64,000 nucleotides of DNA from an uncultured Eubacteriales bacterium (GCA_948607205.1 CAPERS010000005.1:1-64000), one strand, 5' to 3'. Positions 1 to 8,465 are shown, numbered from the stretch's first letter. A program made the numbers and translations. Notes: generated from the sequence alone by a model not told the origin.

Positions 1-255
1 CTTAAAGGTTGGAGAGTTGCAAAATTAAAAAATTCGAAATTTTCGTGGGACAAGAGATTTAAATTAGTAAATCATAATAATACTAAGGCTTTCTTTAGTG
101 TGGACGATACAAACCTTGAAGGTGATTTGTTTGCAAGAAAAAAACATCCAATTGCGCATTATTTAAAAGGTAATAGGAAGTATATCAGTTCGAAAGGATT
201 GAAAAAGATTGAAAAAAAGTATAACGAGGAATTTGAGGAAAGCAGTTTGCAATAA
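1..255 (+). CDS. C-terminal end of an unrecognised protein (partial)
   Basis: An open frame runs from the left edge to a TAA, encoding the last 84 residues of a protein whose start is outside the window. The tail is strongly basic and hydrophilic (many Lys and Asn, ending EESSLQ), with no membrane segment. I do not recognise the family; a nucleic-acid or surface role is possible but not shown. A consensus tRNA promoter follows 30 bp after the stop, so this gene is probably not co-transcribed with the tRNA. Confidence 0.6.
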   Translation, partial: LKGWRVAKLKNSKFSWDKRFKLVNHNNTKAFFSVDDTNLEGDLFARKKHPIAHYLKGNRKYISSKGLKKIEKKYNEEFEESSLQ

Positions 256-284
256 AATAATCCTTAAAAATATTTAAAATTTTA

Positions 285-313
285 TTGACATTTTTCCGCG
301 TTTATTATATAAT
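285..313 (+). promoter_or_regulatory. Perfect consensus promoter for tRNA-Met
   Basis: TTGACA at 285-290 and TATAAT at 308-313 are separated by exactly 17 bp. Transcription should start near 320, about 26 nt before the tRNA. A full match to the vegetative sigma consensus is typical of stable-RNA genes. Confidence 0.9.
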
Positions 314-345
314 AACAAGCGAACCGTTAAGGTTCATCCCTCTTT

Positions 346-422
346 GGCAGCATAGCTCAGCTGGCTAGAGCGCATGATTCATACTCATGAGGTCACTGGT
401 TCGATCCCAGTTGCTGCTACCA
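346..422 (+). tRNA. tRNA-Met (CAT), elongator type
   Basis: A complete 77-nt cloverleaf. The acceptor GGCAGCA pairs with TGCTGCT, leaving a G1-U72 wobble, and CCA is encoded. The anticodon stem CATGA/TCATG encloses the loop TTCATAC, giving anticodon CAT; the T arm ACTGG-TTCGATC-CCAGT is intact. The G1-U72 pair and TTCATAC loop match elongator tRNA-Met of Firmicutes rather than initiator tRNA (C1xA72). A tRNA-Ile2 with lysidine is the alternative, but less likely. Confidence 0.93.
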
Positions 423-430
423 AGTGCGAG

Positions 431-459
431 AATTCAGGCTAATTGGTCTGAATTTTTTT
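431..459 (+). terminator. Intrinsic terminator after tRNA-Met
   Basis: The stem AATTCAG (431-437) pairs with CTGAATT (448-454) and is followed by a T run. The stem is short and AT-rich, so termination may be incomplete. The flanking GTGCGAG (424-430) and CTCGCAC (493-499) form an outer inverted repeat. Confidence 0.6.
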
Positions 460-897
460 ATTAAGAAAATTCTGCGACCTTACCGCCTGTTTCTCGCACT
501 ACCAACCAAGCGAAATCGCACTCCGTTGGTGGCTTGTCGGTGCTTAAAGAGGTTGTATATTTTAATTTTGTTCAACGATAAAGTTATTAAATGAGTAAGT
601 GATAGAGTTTCGGTTTTATTTAACTTTACCCACTCGTCTATCGTTTAATCGTTAAAAATAATTTAGGCGAATTTCAGACAAAATGGTTTGGATTTTTATT
701 TATAATATTCAGACCTTCGCTAGTTTTGCCATTATCGCAAAATAAAGTTAAGAACTCCAATTGTAGTTAATTTTTTTTAAAAAAATATTTTCACTATATA
801 AAAATATAACTAAATTGGTTGTTTTTTTGCCTTATTTTGTCTAAACAATTGATTTTTCGACATTTTTAGATTAATATAGAGATGGAAGAAAACACAA
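460..897. other. Non-coding gap of about 440 bp with inverted repeats
   Basis: I see no credible gene here. The stretch holds several imperfect inverted repeats: the outer GTGCGAG/CTCGCAC pair, CCAAC/GTTGG around 503-532, and AACGATA/TATCGTT at about 577 and 641. It then becomes AT-rich ahead of the next gene, where a GGAAG ribosome site lies about 10 nt before the ATG at 898. The repeats may be decayed palindromic elements. Confidence 0.4.
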
Positions 898-1527
898 ATG
901 ACAAAAAAGCACTGGCTGATGGTTTTAATAGCGGTTTTGTTGGCTTTGAGTGTGGTTGCACTCTTGCTGGTTTTTTTGTTGCCTAAAAATGAAAGGCCAA
1001 TCAGTTTAACTCTTTCTTGTCAAGATGTGATTGTGGATATCAATGAAATCGCGCCGATTGACGTCACTGTCAATATGCCGACTGCAAGGCTGGTTTATGA
1101 AATTGAAGACACAACAATTGCCACAATTGAAAATGGTCAAGTTCGCGGATTGGCCGTTGGAAAGACTGTGCTTATTGTGACCGCAACTTTCAAAGACCAA
1201 ACAGTTTCAACGCAAGCAATTATAACTGTGCGCGAAAAGAATTTCCGTTTTGAGTTTTATTCCTTACAACATTGTCAAAGCAAAGGACTCACACTTATTT
1301 ATTCTTCACCTGCAAGTTTTTCATATAGGTTATATGACGAGAATGGCGATGTCATTATCAATGCTTCCAATCCAACAATATCGGTGACTGAAGGCATAAG
1401 TTATTCTTTGGAATTTGGCAAGATTGTTCTTAGTGGCAAAAAGGATGGTTTTTTGACACTTGAATTTGTTCAGTATAGTTTCAAAGTGTCAATACGGCTT
1501 GTGTTTAGTGAAGAGGTGATAAATTAA
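898..1527 (+). CDS. Membrane-anchored protein with one BIG2-type Ig domain
   Basis: A 209-residue protein. Residues 1-7 are basic (TKKH), residues 8-29 form one hydrophobic helix, and the rest is predicted to be outside the cell. Residues about 35-112 read as a bacterial Ig-like (BIG2) domain, with the typical segment ATIENGQVRGLAVGKTVLIV and a terminal beta strand ending IITV. The C-terminal 95 residues are beta-rich with no assigned fold. The helix has no lipobox, so it is probably a signal anchor. It stands alone with its own terminator. Its Ig-like unit resembles the modules of the giant lipoprotein at 41860-60885, which suggests a shared cell-surface role. Confidence 0.75.
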   Translation: MTKKHWLMVLIAVLLALSVVALLLVFLLPKNERPISLTLSCQDVIVDINEIAPIDVTVNMPTARLVYEIEDTTIATIENGQVRGLAVGKTVLIVTATFKDQTVSTQAIITVREKNFRFEFYSLQHCQSKGLTLIYSSPASFSYRLYDENGDVIINASNPTISVTEGISYSLEFGKIVLSGKKDGFLTLEFVQYSFKVSIRLVFSEEVIN

Positions 1528-1567
1528 AAAAAATCTTCTTTACAGTTAAATTAAAATAGTATAAATT

Positions 1568-1620
1568 AAAAAAGAACTTAAGGCAGGACTTCGTGTTCTG
1601 GTGGCTTTAAGTTCTTTTTT
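1568..1620. terminator. Bidirectional terminator between the Ig-domain gene and pflA
   Basis: A strong stem of about 14 bp (AAAAAAGAACTTAA at 1568-1581 with its complement at 1607-1620) is extended by GGC/GCC and an inner AGGAC/GTTCT hairpin. It carries A and T runs on both sides, so it can serve both converging genes. Confidence 0.85.
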
Positions 1621-1665
1621 TGTAGTTATTTAATTTTAAGAAAAATATTATAAAGTTTATCAAGT

Positions 1666-2382
1666 TTATTTCAACAACGCTTCAAGTTTTTTGCATTTGT
1701 CTTCCTCCATTGCGGGAACGCCAGAAAGACGATAAGGAATGCCAAGATTTTTGTATTTAGCCTCGCCCATGGAATGATAGGGCAAGAGTTCAATCTTTTC
1801 AATGTTTTTAAGGCGACTTACCATTTCTTTAAGCAAGAGAACATGTTTTTCGTCGTCATTGATTCCGGGAACAATAACCTGCCTGAGCCACATCTTTTTG
1901 TTCATTTTTTGGCAAAGTCCAAGAAACTCAAGATAGGTTTTGTTTTCCATGCCAACAAGTTCACGATACTCTTCATTCACGACTGCTTTTATGTCAAGCA
2001 TGACAAGGTCGACAAGGGAAAGGATTTCTTGATATCTTCCTTCTTTCACTCCAAGTCCAACGCCAGCAGTGTCAAGACATGTGTGTATGCCTTCGTTTTT
2101 GCAAAGTGACAGAATTTCAATCAAAAAGTCGGGTTGAAGAAGTGGCTCGCCACCCGAAAAGGTAACTCCACCGTCTGAGCCGAAATAGTTGGAATATTTC
2201 TTTATCTGGTCAAGAAGTTCCTCAGCAGACATTTCTATTGCACCTTTGCCGATTTTCCAAGTTTCTGGATTGTGGCAATATTGGCATCTGAGTCGACAGC
2301 CTTGGAAAAAGACGACGAACCTTATTCCAGGTCCGTCGACAAGTCCCATTGTTTCTATGCTTGAAATGTTACCTTTTGTCAT
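1666..2382 (-). CDS. pflA: Pyruvate formate-lyase activating enzyme
   Basis: A 238-residue radical-SAM enzyme that installs the glycyl radical on pyruvate formate-lyase under anaerobic conditions. The Cx3Cx2C cluster motif is C29, C33 and C36 (QGCRLRCQYCHNP), preceded by the family sequence MGLVDGPGIRFVVF. FSGGEPLLQ follows at about residue 77 and LLPYHSMGEAKY near the C terminus. The length is normal for PflA. It lies downstream of its substrate gene pflB on the same strand, 232 bp away, across a hairpin array. The other radical-SAM protein here (8513-9349) belongs to a different branch. Confidence 0.95.
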   Translation of the reverse strand: MTKGNISSIETMGLVDGPGIRFVVFFQGCRLRCQYCHNPETWKIGKGAIEMSAEELLDQIKKYSNYFGSDGGVTFSGGEPLLQPDFLIEILSLCKNEGIHTCLDTAGVGLGVKEGRYQEILSLVDLVMLDIKAVVNEEYRELVGMENKTYLEFLGLCQKMNKKMWLRQVIVPGINDDEKHVLLLKEMVSRLKNIEKIELLPYHSMGEAKYKNLGIPYRLSGVPAMEEDKCKKLEALLK

Positions 2383-2428
2383 AGTCTTCCTTAATTGATT
2401 TTATCTGAAACAAACTTCGAGATGGTAG

Positions 2429-2615
2429 GGGTCTAAGACACCAGATCGAATAAAGTTTAGTTTTGATTTCAATCTGTTGATAAAATGTGTCTAAGACACT
2501 AGATCGGATTAAGTTTGAATTTGAATTCAATTTATTGATAAAACGTGTCTAAGACACCAGATCGGATTAAGTTTGAATTTGAATTCAATCTATTGATAGT
2601 AAATGCCTAAGGCAT
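2429..2615. repeat. Tandem array of 13-nt hairpins with a 58-bp period (pflB-pflA)
   Basis: Palindromes start at 2429 (imperfect, GGGTCTAAGACAC), 2487 and 2545 (both GTGTCTAAGACAC) and 2603 (ATGCCTAAGGCAT), exactly 58 bp apart. Each has 6-nt arms around one central base. On the plus strand each of the first three is followed by AGATCG(A/G)A-type sequence and an AT-rich spacer ending in TTGATAA. The last palindrome overlaps the pflB stop codon. In pflBA mRNA the array could form a row of small hairpins that affect stability or the pflB:pflA ratio. Related arrays lie at 29136-29291 and 31525-31630. Confidence 0.85.
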
Positions 2616-4882
2616 TAGCATCCGATGCGCTCATGGAAAGTTCTTGAAATAACTTCCTCTTGGTGAGCACGACTAAGTTTGTTGAAGTTTACTGCATAGC
2701 CAGAAACTCTGATTGTCAGAGTTGGATATTTGTCAGGGTTGTTCATTGCGTCAATAAGTTTCTCACGATTGAGGACATTGACATTGATGTGTTGAGCGCC
2801 TTGTGTGAAATATCCGTCAAGGATTGAAACAAGGTTTTTAATTCTGCCTTTCTCGTCCTTTCCAAGTGCTTGTGGCACGATTGAGAATGTGTTTGAAACG
2901 CCGTCTTCACAGCAGTCGCAGTATGGAATTTTTGCAACTGAGTTGAGTGAAGCAAGAGCGCCTGAGCAGTCACGTCCATGCATTGGGTTAGCACCTGGTG
3001 CGAATGGTGTGCCAGCTTTTCTTCCGTCAGGAGTGTTTCCTGTCTTCTTGCCATACATAACGTTTGATGTGATTGTGAGAGCAGAGAGTGTGTGTTTTGC
3101 TCCACGGTAGAGTTTGTTCTTTCTGAGGCTTTCAATGAAGTGTTTAACGATTTCAACAGCAATTTGGTCAACTCTGTCGTCATCATTGCCATATTTTGGA
3201 TAGTCGCCTTCGATTGTGAAGTCAACAGCAATTCCGTTCTCGTTGCGGATTGGAGAAACCTTTGCATATTTGATTGCAGAGAGTGAGTCGGCTGCAACTG
3301 AAAGACCTGCCATTCCGAAAGCCATAAGTCTGTCAACAACTGTGTCATGAAGTGCCATTTGTCCTGCTTCGTATGCGTATTTGTCGTGCATATAGTGGAT
3401 AATGTTCATTGCGTCAACATAAGTTTTGGCAACTTTATCAAGTGTTGTAAAGTATGATTTTTTAACTTTTTCATAGTCAAGCACTTTGCCTGGCATTTTT
3501 GCAACGCCTTTGACAACAAGTTTGCCACTCTTTTCATCGTGACCTTCGTTGATAGAATAAAGAAGAGTTTTTGCAAGGTTGCATCTTGCGCCGAAGAATT
3601 GCATTTGTTTGCCAACTTTCATTGCTGAAACGCAACATGCGATTGCATAGTCGTTGCCATACATTGGGCGCATAACATCATCACTTTCATATTGAATAGA
3701 GTCGGTGAGAATTGAAATTTTTGCGCAGTATGCTTTGAATTTTTCAGGCAATTTTGTTGACCAAAGCACTGTGAGGTTTGGCTCTGGTGATGAGTCAAGA
3801 TTGATAAGTGTGTGGAGATAACGGAAAGAGTTCTTTGTTACGAGGCTCTTTTTGTCGTCAGCCATTCCGCCAATACTTTCAGTAACCCAAGTTGGGTCGC
3901 CGGCAAAGATTTCGTCATAGTCAGGTGTTCTGAGGTGACGAACAAGACGAAGTTTGATGATGAATTGGTCGATAAGTTCTTGTGCTTCAATTTCAGTAAG
4001 TGCGCCAGATTTCAAATCTCTTTCAATATAGATGTCAAGGAAAGTTGAAGTTCTGCCCAAACTCATTGCCGCGCCGTTGTTTTCCTTAACTGATGCAAGG
4101 TAACCAAAGTATAACCATTGAACAGCCTCTTTTGCATTCTTTGCAGGTTTTGAAATGTCAAATCCATAGCCTTTTGCCATATCTTTGATTGCGCCGAGCG
4201 CTCTGATTTGCTCAGAAACTTCCTCTCTGTGACGGATGCCTTCCTCAGTTGTCACATCAAGCATACTTGGCAAAAGCATGTCAGCTTTTTTCTGTTCAAT
4301 AAGTTTGTCAATTCCGTAAAGGGCAACTCTGCGATAGTCACCAATGATTCTTCCTCTGCCATAAGCATCTGGAAGACCAGTCAAAAGACCAGCCGAACGC
4401 GCTGCACGAATGTCAGGAGTGTAAGCATCAAAAACACCATCATTGTGTGTTTTTCTTGTGCCAGAAGTGAAGATGTCTTCAATTCTCTTGTCCATGTGTT
4501 TTCCGTATGCTTCAAGCGCTTGCTTTGCAGTTCTGATTCCGCCGAAAGGATTGACAATTCTTTTGAGTGGTTTGTCAGTTTGAAGACCGAACACAACTTC
4601 GTTCTTCCTGTCAATGTATCCTGCTTTGAAAGTGTTGATTCCAGACACTGCTTTGAGTTCAACGTCAAGAAGGCCTTTCTTGCGTTCAAGTGCAAGGAGT
4701 TTCATGCACTTGTCCCAAACCTTTTGTGTTTTGTCGGTGATAGGTGCCAAGAAATCATCCCCGCCTTTATATTCAGTATAGTTTGCAAGAATGAAGTCGC
4801 TGACGTTGATGGAATTTTTCCAAGTCTCGCCTTTAAAACCTTCCCAAGCATTTATTTCTTTTATTTCAACTTTGTTTTTCAC
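2615..4882 (-). CDS. pflB: Formate C-acetyltransferase (pyruvate formate-lyase)
   Basis: The glycyl-radical enzyme that cleaves pyruvate with CoA to acetyl-CoA and formate. I start it at the GTG at 4882 (755 residues): AAAGGAG lies 7 nt upstream, and the promoter's start point falls near 4905, so the longer frame from 4909 would begin at or before the transcript. Active-site Cys416-Cys417 sit in YAIACCVSAM, and the radical Gly728 in RVSGYAVNFNK near the C terminus. The length matches E. coli PflB (760). It is transcribed with pflA. Its presence indicates anaerobic mixed-acid fermentation. Confidence 0.97.
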   Translation of the reverse strand: MKNKVEIKEINAWEGFKGETWKNSINVSDFILANYTEYKGGDDFLAPITDKTQKVWDKCMKLLALERKKGLLDVELKAVSGINTFKAGYIDRKNEVVFGLQTDKPLKRIVNPFGGIRTAKQALEAYGKHMDKRIEDIFTSGTRKTHNDGVFDAYTPDIRAARSAGLLTGLPDAYGRGRIIGDYRRVALYGIDKLIEQKKADMLLPSMLDVTTEEGIRHREEVSEQIRALGAIKDMAKGYGFDISKPAKNAKEAVQWLYFGYLASVKENNGAAMSLGRTSTFLDIYIERDLKSGALTEIEAQELIDQFIIKLRLVRHLRTPDYDEIFAGDPTWVTESIGGMADDKKSLVTKNSFRYLHTLINLDSSPEPNLTVLWSTKLPEKFKAYCAKISILTDSIQYESDDVMRPMYGNDYAIACCVSAMKVGKQMQFFGARCNLAKTLLYSINEGHDEKSGKLVVKGVAKMPGKVLDYEKVKKSYFTTLDKVAKTYVDAMNIIHYMHDKYAYEAGQMALHDTVVDRLMAFGMAGLSVAADSLSAIKYAKVSPIRNENGIAVDFTIEGDYPKYGNDDDRVDQIAVEIVKHFIESLRKNKLYRGAKHTLSALTITSNVMYGKKTGNTPDGRKAGTPFAPGANPMHGRDCSGALASLNSVAKIPYCDCCEDGVSNTFSIVPQALGKDEKGRIKNLVSILDGYFTQGAQHINVNVLNREKLIDAMNNPDKYPTLTIRVSGYAVNFNKLSRAHQEEVISRTFHERIGC

Positions 4883-4911
4883 TTTTTTTCTCCTTTTAAA
4901 TTTGCACATTC

Positions 4912-4940
4912 AGTATAACACAAATTTATTCTCTCTCCAA
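4912..4940 (-). promoter_or_regulatory. pflBA promoter
   Basis: On the minus strand TTGGAG (4935-4940) and TATACT (4912-4917) are separated by 17 bp, with a TG one base before the -10 (extended -10). The predicted start near 4905 supports translation from the GTG at 4882. Confidence 0.75.
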
Positions 4941-4983
4941 ATAAATATGAAAGAAAAAACAGTTTTGCAATTAAAATCTAATA

Positions 4984-5012
4984 TTGACATCTATCTTTAA
5001 TTATGATATACT
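4984..5012 (+). promoter_or_regulatory. Promoter of the 5031 gene
   Basis: TTGACA (4984-4989), a 17-bp spacer and TATACT (5007-5012). GGAG at 5022-5025 then precedes the ATG at 5031 by 5 nt. Confidence 0.85.
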
Positions 5013-5030
5013 TTTAAAAATGGAGTGATT

Positions 5031-6395
5031 ATGAAGAAAAACATAGAAATAGAAAAACTTCCATATTGCGTTCAAGAAGGTTTAGAATGCTTTAAAGGTT
5101 TGATTTCTGATGAAGAAAAACAAGAACTTGTAAATTTGTATTACTATAGTCAGAAATATACAAAAGATGCATTGATTAAAAAACAACAATTCTACGAAAA
5201 ACTTTTAAACTATTCGTTAAGGGCTGAACCTATAGCCGACTGGGTATATACAAGACTGGAACCAGTTTTAAAAGAATTTGATGAAAAACATCAATATTTT
5301 GAAGATAAGCTAGAAGAAAACACTTTAGGTGGTGGTTTATTATACACTGGAGATTTATCTAAATTTTTGAAGATGTTAGAACTTGAAACCATTTATTCAA
5401 GCCAAGTAAGTATACATTCTCTGTCAAAAAATATTGGTTACTGTGAAGAAGAAAGTGATAATGTGCCAAGATTCTTTTTTAAAGACTTTATCCATGCATG
5501 TTTAAATGATGTTGAAAATTTAAAAAAATTGACAACCACACAAATACAAGAGAAGTTAGCCTACTTAAAAAATGAAAAGGTTTTGCTTGAGGAACTTTTA
5601 ACAGAAAGTGAAAAATTTCTGCAAAAATATGGCAAGAAGAGCAGTTATTGCCTTTCTGAAATGCATATGGCAGAACGTAAGTTTACCTGGGATTATGAAT
5701 ATTATAACAAGAAAGACTACATTGCACCTAAAACAAAAGAATTTTTAGAAGAATTTATAGACGAGAGTGTGCCTGACATGATGGAGGCCGTAATGCTTTG
5801 TCCGCCTCTTCTTGGACCAATGGCTGCGATATTTCTTTTTATGGAATTTTCAATTGGAACGACAATAACTTTGCTAAAAGACACTTTAATAGAACCTTCT
5901 AAAGCTATTAAAAAGATAATCACTGAAAAGAAATATCTTAAACAAAAAGAAAAGTTTGACCCAGATGAACTAATAGAAGACTTTAAGAAATGTCTTCGTA
6001 TAAAATTAGATTTAAGTAATTCTTCTGATGAAATCACTAATCGAATACGTGCTCTAAACAGAGTGATTGGAGCGTGTGAATTGCATTTAAAAGAGGAAGA
6101 GTTTGGCTTAATTAAAATTCCACAACATCAAAGAGTTTTCAAAATGCCAAGCAAAAAGTTTAGTCGTGCTTTGAGTCATTCAAAAAGAGAAGATAGATGG
6201 GTGATGCCTAAAAATTTGTGTCTGCCTCATATATTCTATAAAAAAGAGGTTGCAAAAACTATCGATAAAGAGGTTCGGTTTTGGAATGAAGCTCCTGCAA
6301 CATTTTTTAGTAAAGTTAGATATTATAATTATAATATTGAAACTGCAAGAAAGAAGAAAGTTATAAATTTAGAGCAAGAGAAAGAGACAATGTAA
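5031..6395 (+). CDS. Hypothetical protein, mostly helical, with a hydrophobic hairpin
   Basis: A 454-residue protein of no recognised family. The start is the ATG at 5031, set by GGAG 5 nt upstream; the in-frame GTG at 5025 overlaps that site. The sequence is charged and helix-rich (many Lys and Glu), with a probable coiled coil in the region of about residues 160-200. One hydrophobic stretch near residues 245-280 (AVMLCPPLLGPMAAIFLF and following) may be a helical hairpin in the membrane. There is no signal peptide. It is a single-gene unit with its own consensus promoter and terminator, divergent from pflBA. An envelope-stress or toxin-like role is possible but unsupported. Confidence 0.65.
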   Translation: MKKNIEIEKLPYCVQEGLECFKGLISDEEKQELVNLYYYSQKYTKDALIKKQQFYEKLLNYSLRAEPIADWVYTRLEPVLKEFDEKHQYFEDKLEENTLGGGLLYTGDLSKFLKMLELETIYSSQVSIHSLSKNIGYCEEESDNVPRFFFKDFIHACLNDVENLKKLTTTQIQEKLAYLKNEKVLLEELLTESEKFLQKYGKKSSYCLSEMHMAERKFTWDYEYYNKKDYIAPKTKEFLEEFIDESVPDMMEAVMLCPPLLGPMAAIFLFMEFSIGTTITLLKDTLIEPSKAIKKIITEKKYLKQKEKFDPDELIEDFKKCLRIKLDLSNSSDEITNRIRALNRVIGACELHLKEEEFGLIKIPQHQRVFKMPSKKFSRALSHSKREDRWVMPKNLCLPHIFYKKEVAKTIDKEVRFWNEAPATFFSKVRYYNYNIETARKKKVINLEQEKETM

Positions 6396-6420
6396 ATCTC
6401 GTGTGAAAAACTTTAACAAA

Positions 6421-6450
6421 AAAAGAAGGATATCATATCCTTCTTTTTTT
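6421..6450. terminator. Bidirectional terminator
   Basis: AAGAAGGATA (6423-6432) pairs with TATCCTTCTT (6436-6445) around a 3-nt loop, with A and T runs outside. It serves the converging genes at 5031-6395 and 6528-7526. Confidence 0.85.
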
Positions 6451-6527
6451 ACATATTGCATTTTCGCTTTTAATAAGTAATATAAAAATTTAACAAATCA
6501 CAATAAGTTTTTTATATTTTTAAAAGT

Positions 6528-7526
6528 CTAATCTTCCCACTGAGAAACCATTTCAATGAGTTTTGAACTGGCTGTCACTTTTTCAGTTTGTTCATTTTGA
6601 GTTTCAAACTTTTCGGTTGACTTAGTTTCAGTTTCAATTTCTTCTGTCATTTCAGTTTCTTCTGAAATTTGGTCAGGCATTTCATTTCGTTTGTCTGATG
6701 TTTCTGTCATTGCTGTTTCAACTTCACTTTTCTTTATTTCAGTTTGAGTGCCTGCACTCTCAATTGCTTCTTGGTTTATCACTTTGTTTTCTTCTTTGCG
6801 TTCATTGTTTACTGAAGGAATTTTGCTTTCGCTTGCCAAAGTTTGACTTTCTTTTTGAGCGTCATCAATTGCTTTTTCGTTTTTATCTGAATTTTGCTCT
6901 TTCACTCTTTCTTGTGCATTAGTTGTGTTTTCATCTTGTTGACTTTCTTTGTCGCCATCATTTCCAGAGCCTGAAATGTCTTTGTCTGGTTGTGGTTCAT
7001 TATCTTCTTCGTTTTCTTTTATTTCAGTTTGCTTTTCTTCGCTTTTTTCAATTTCAACTTCAATCTTGTCTTTTTCCACATGTTCAACGTCTGTCAAGAA
7101 ATCATAAATCTCGTCAAAAGTGTTGTCAAGGTCAAGATAATAGCATCTGCCGTCAAATTTGCCATTGTTGCCACGAATAACATTCACGCCATAAGAGTTT
7201 GGCTGAATGTGAATAAGAAGTTGGTCAAAGTCCATTCCACTTGCTGATACAGTTTTGCCATAGTCAAACTTGACCCAATAACCCTCTTTGAAATCTTCCA
7301 TTGTCAACTTGTGAATTGCCACAGCAAACGCTGGCATTTGACGAGAGCCTGAAATTGCCTCAACAAAAATCTCGTCAAAGCGAGTCTGGTCACTTTCACT
7401 AACAAAAAATTCTTCACCGTCTTTATAGAATTGAACCACATTAGCCTCACTGAAAACATCTGGCATGACACCTGCCTGAGCAACAAACATAACAGGAACT
7501 GCCATCAATAAAAAAAGAAATTTCAT
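6528..7526 (-). CDS. Secreted protein with a long acidic, low-complexity tail
   Basis: A 332-residue protein with a short signal peptide (KFLFLLMAVPVMFVAQAG), then a globular part to about residue 150 rich in Phe, Asp and Gly. The remaining 180 residues are dominated by Glu, Lys, Thr, Ser and Gln in irregular repeats (KSEEKQTEIKENEED, TEEIETETKSTE). The tail looks disordered and could act as a spacer in the wall. There is no sortase motif or C-terminal membrane helix. GGAGG lies 7 nt before the ATG, and TTGCTT-17-TAAAAT upstream is a possible promoter. I recognise no family. Confidence 0.65.
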   Translation of the reverse strand: MKFLFLLMAVPVMFVAQAGVMPDVFSEANVVQFYKDGEEFFVSESDQTRFDEIFVEAISGSRQMPAFAVAIHKLTMEDFKEGYWVKFDYGKTVSASGMDFDQLLIHIQPNSYGVNVIRGNNGKFDGRCYYLDLDNTFDEIYDFLTDVEHVEKDKIEVEIEKSEEKQTEIKENEEDNEPQPDKDISGSGNDGDKESQQDENTTNAQERVKEQNSDKNEKAIDDAQKESQTLASESKIPSVNNERKEENKVINQEAIESAGTQTEIKKSEVETAMTETSDKRNEMPDQISEETEMTEEIETETKSTEKFETQNEQTEKVTASSKLIEMVSQWED

Positions 7527-7833
7527 TTCTCAACCTCCATTTTACAAAATAGTGTGTTAAAAAGCAAAGGTTTTATGCAAAATGAAGTTTTTTATTTTTA
7601 AAACGGACACCTCCTTTGAAAATAATTTTTAAATTATATGAATTTGTAAAATATAGTTATGGCAAATTACTTAGTTTTTTTTATTTTATTTTACCCTAAC
7701 AACTACGATTTTTAAGAAATCAGTAATGATTATTGTTATGGTTAAATTGTTAGATGAGTTTTTATATAAAAATAACTATTCATTTAACAAATAAAAAAAT
7801 CTTGCTAAGGTTTTTGCGAGTAAGGAGGAACAA
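7527..7833. other. Divergent gap with a possible operator
   Basis: An AT-rich stretch between divergent genes. TGTTAGATGA (7748-7757) and TCATTTAACA (7780-7789) are inverted copies with one mismatch. They lie about 45-85 bp upstream of the XRE-type regulator and could be its own operator. AAAGGAGGT on the minus strand (about 7608-7616) resembles a ribosome site, but no convincing gene follows it. Confidence 0.35.
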
Positions 7834-8070
7834 ATGACAAACATGGAAATCTTTGTGAAAAATGTGAAAGAATTTATGGAAAAAGGAGGAATTGATGGAA
7901 AGACACTTGCAAATAATTCTAAATTATCATATAAAACGGTTTGTGATATTTTGAACGGAAAAAGGAAAGATGTTCAATTTGATACTATTATAAGTTTATC
8001 AATTGGTCTTGGATTATGTCCAGCCGAACTTTTCGATACCGCTTTTAAAAAAAATAGAAATATCGATTAG
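7834..8070 (+). CDS. XRE/Cro-type helix-turn-helix regulator
   Basis: A 78-residue DNA-binding protein. The HTH covers about residues 12-62 (KTLANNSKLSYKTVCDILNG), with the usual FDTIISLSIGLGLCPAELF tail that completes the five-helix Cro fold. The start is set by TAAGGAGG 7 nt before the ATG. There is no sensor domain, so it resembles small phage-type or toxin-antitoxin-type repressors. Its target is unknown; an imperfect inverted repeat upstream (7748-7789) is a candidate site. The next gene has its own promoter. Confidence 0.8.
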   Translation: MTNMEIFVKNVKEFMEKGGIDGKTLANNSKLSYKTVCDILNGKRKDVQFDTIISLSIGLGLCPAELFDTAFKKNRNID

Positions 8071-8092
8071 TTCAATTTTGATTAATAACATT

Positions 8093-8120
8093 TTGCTTAT
8101 TTCAAATTTTATGTTAAAAT
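8093..8120 (+). promoter_or_regulatory. Leaderless promoter of the Smr-domain gene
   Basis: TTGCTT (8093-8098), a 16-bp spacer and TAAAAT (8115-8120) with TG one base before it (extended -10). Only six bases separate the -10 from the ATG at 8127, and there is no SD site, so +1 should coincide with the A of the start codon. Confidence 0.6.
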
Positions 8121-8126
8121 ATAGCC

Positions 8127-8465
8127 ATGCTGAAAATTGTTAATTTAAAAGAGTTCTCGCCGACTGTTGACTATGCGCTTGCGCTTGTTGAAATTGAAAT
8201 CGAAAGAGCAAAGTTTGACGGCACGGTTGCAATCAAGGTTTTGCACGGTTATGGTTCGCACGGCAAGGGTGGAGCTATTTTGTTGGAACTTAGAAAAAGA
8301 TTAAGATTGCTCAAAAAAGGTAGCAAAATAAAAAACTATATTTCAGGTGACAAGTGGAATATCTTTGACAAAGACGCGCTCGATGCGCTCAGTCGCGACA
8401 AGACAATTTTTGGTGATGAAGATTTGAATAAGGCAAATCCAGGAATAACAATAATAATTCTGTGA
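8127..8465 (+). CDS. Smr-domain-like protein
   Basis: A 112-residue protein matching the Smr (MutS2 C-terminal) nuclease fold. An N-terminal helix (YALALVEIEIERAKF) is followed by VAIKVLHGYGSHGKGGAILLELRKRL, which carries the HGxGxHGxG loop and the trailing LR helix of Smr domains; a terminal strand ends ITIIIL. Smr domains bind or nick nucleic acids, often in ribosome-collision or recombination responses. It stands alone, without MutS2. The promoter leaves no room for a leader, so the mRNA is probably leaderless. The downstream radical-SAM gene overlaps or closely follows, implying an operon. Confidence 0.75.
   Translation: MLKIVNLKEFSPTVDYALALVEIEIERAKFDGTVAIKVLHGYGSHGKGGAILLELRKRLRLLKKGSKIKNYISGDKWNIFDKDALDALSRDKTIFGDEDLNKANPGITIIIL

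Noticed and set aside
2429..2615. CRISPR array
   Set aside because: The regular 58-bp step looked CRISPR-like, but the supposed spacers are near-identical to each other and the repeat is only a 13-nt palindrome. No cas genes are near.
4208..4918. A 236-codon open frame opposite pflB
   Set aside because: It lies entirely antisense to pflB, has no ribosome site and its product matches nothing; it reflects the codon bias of pflB.
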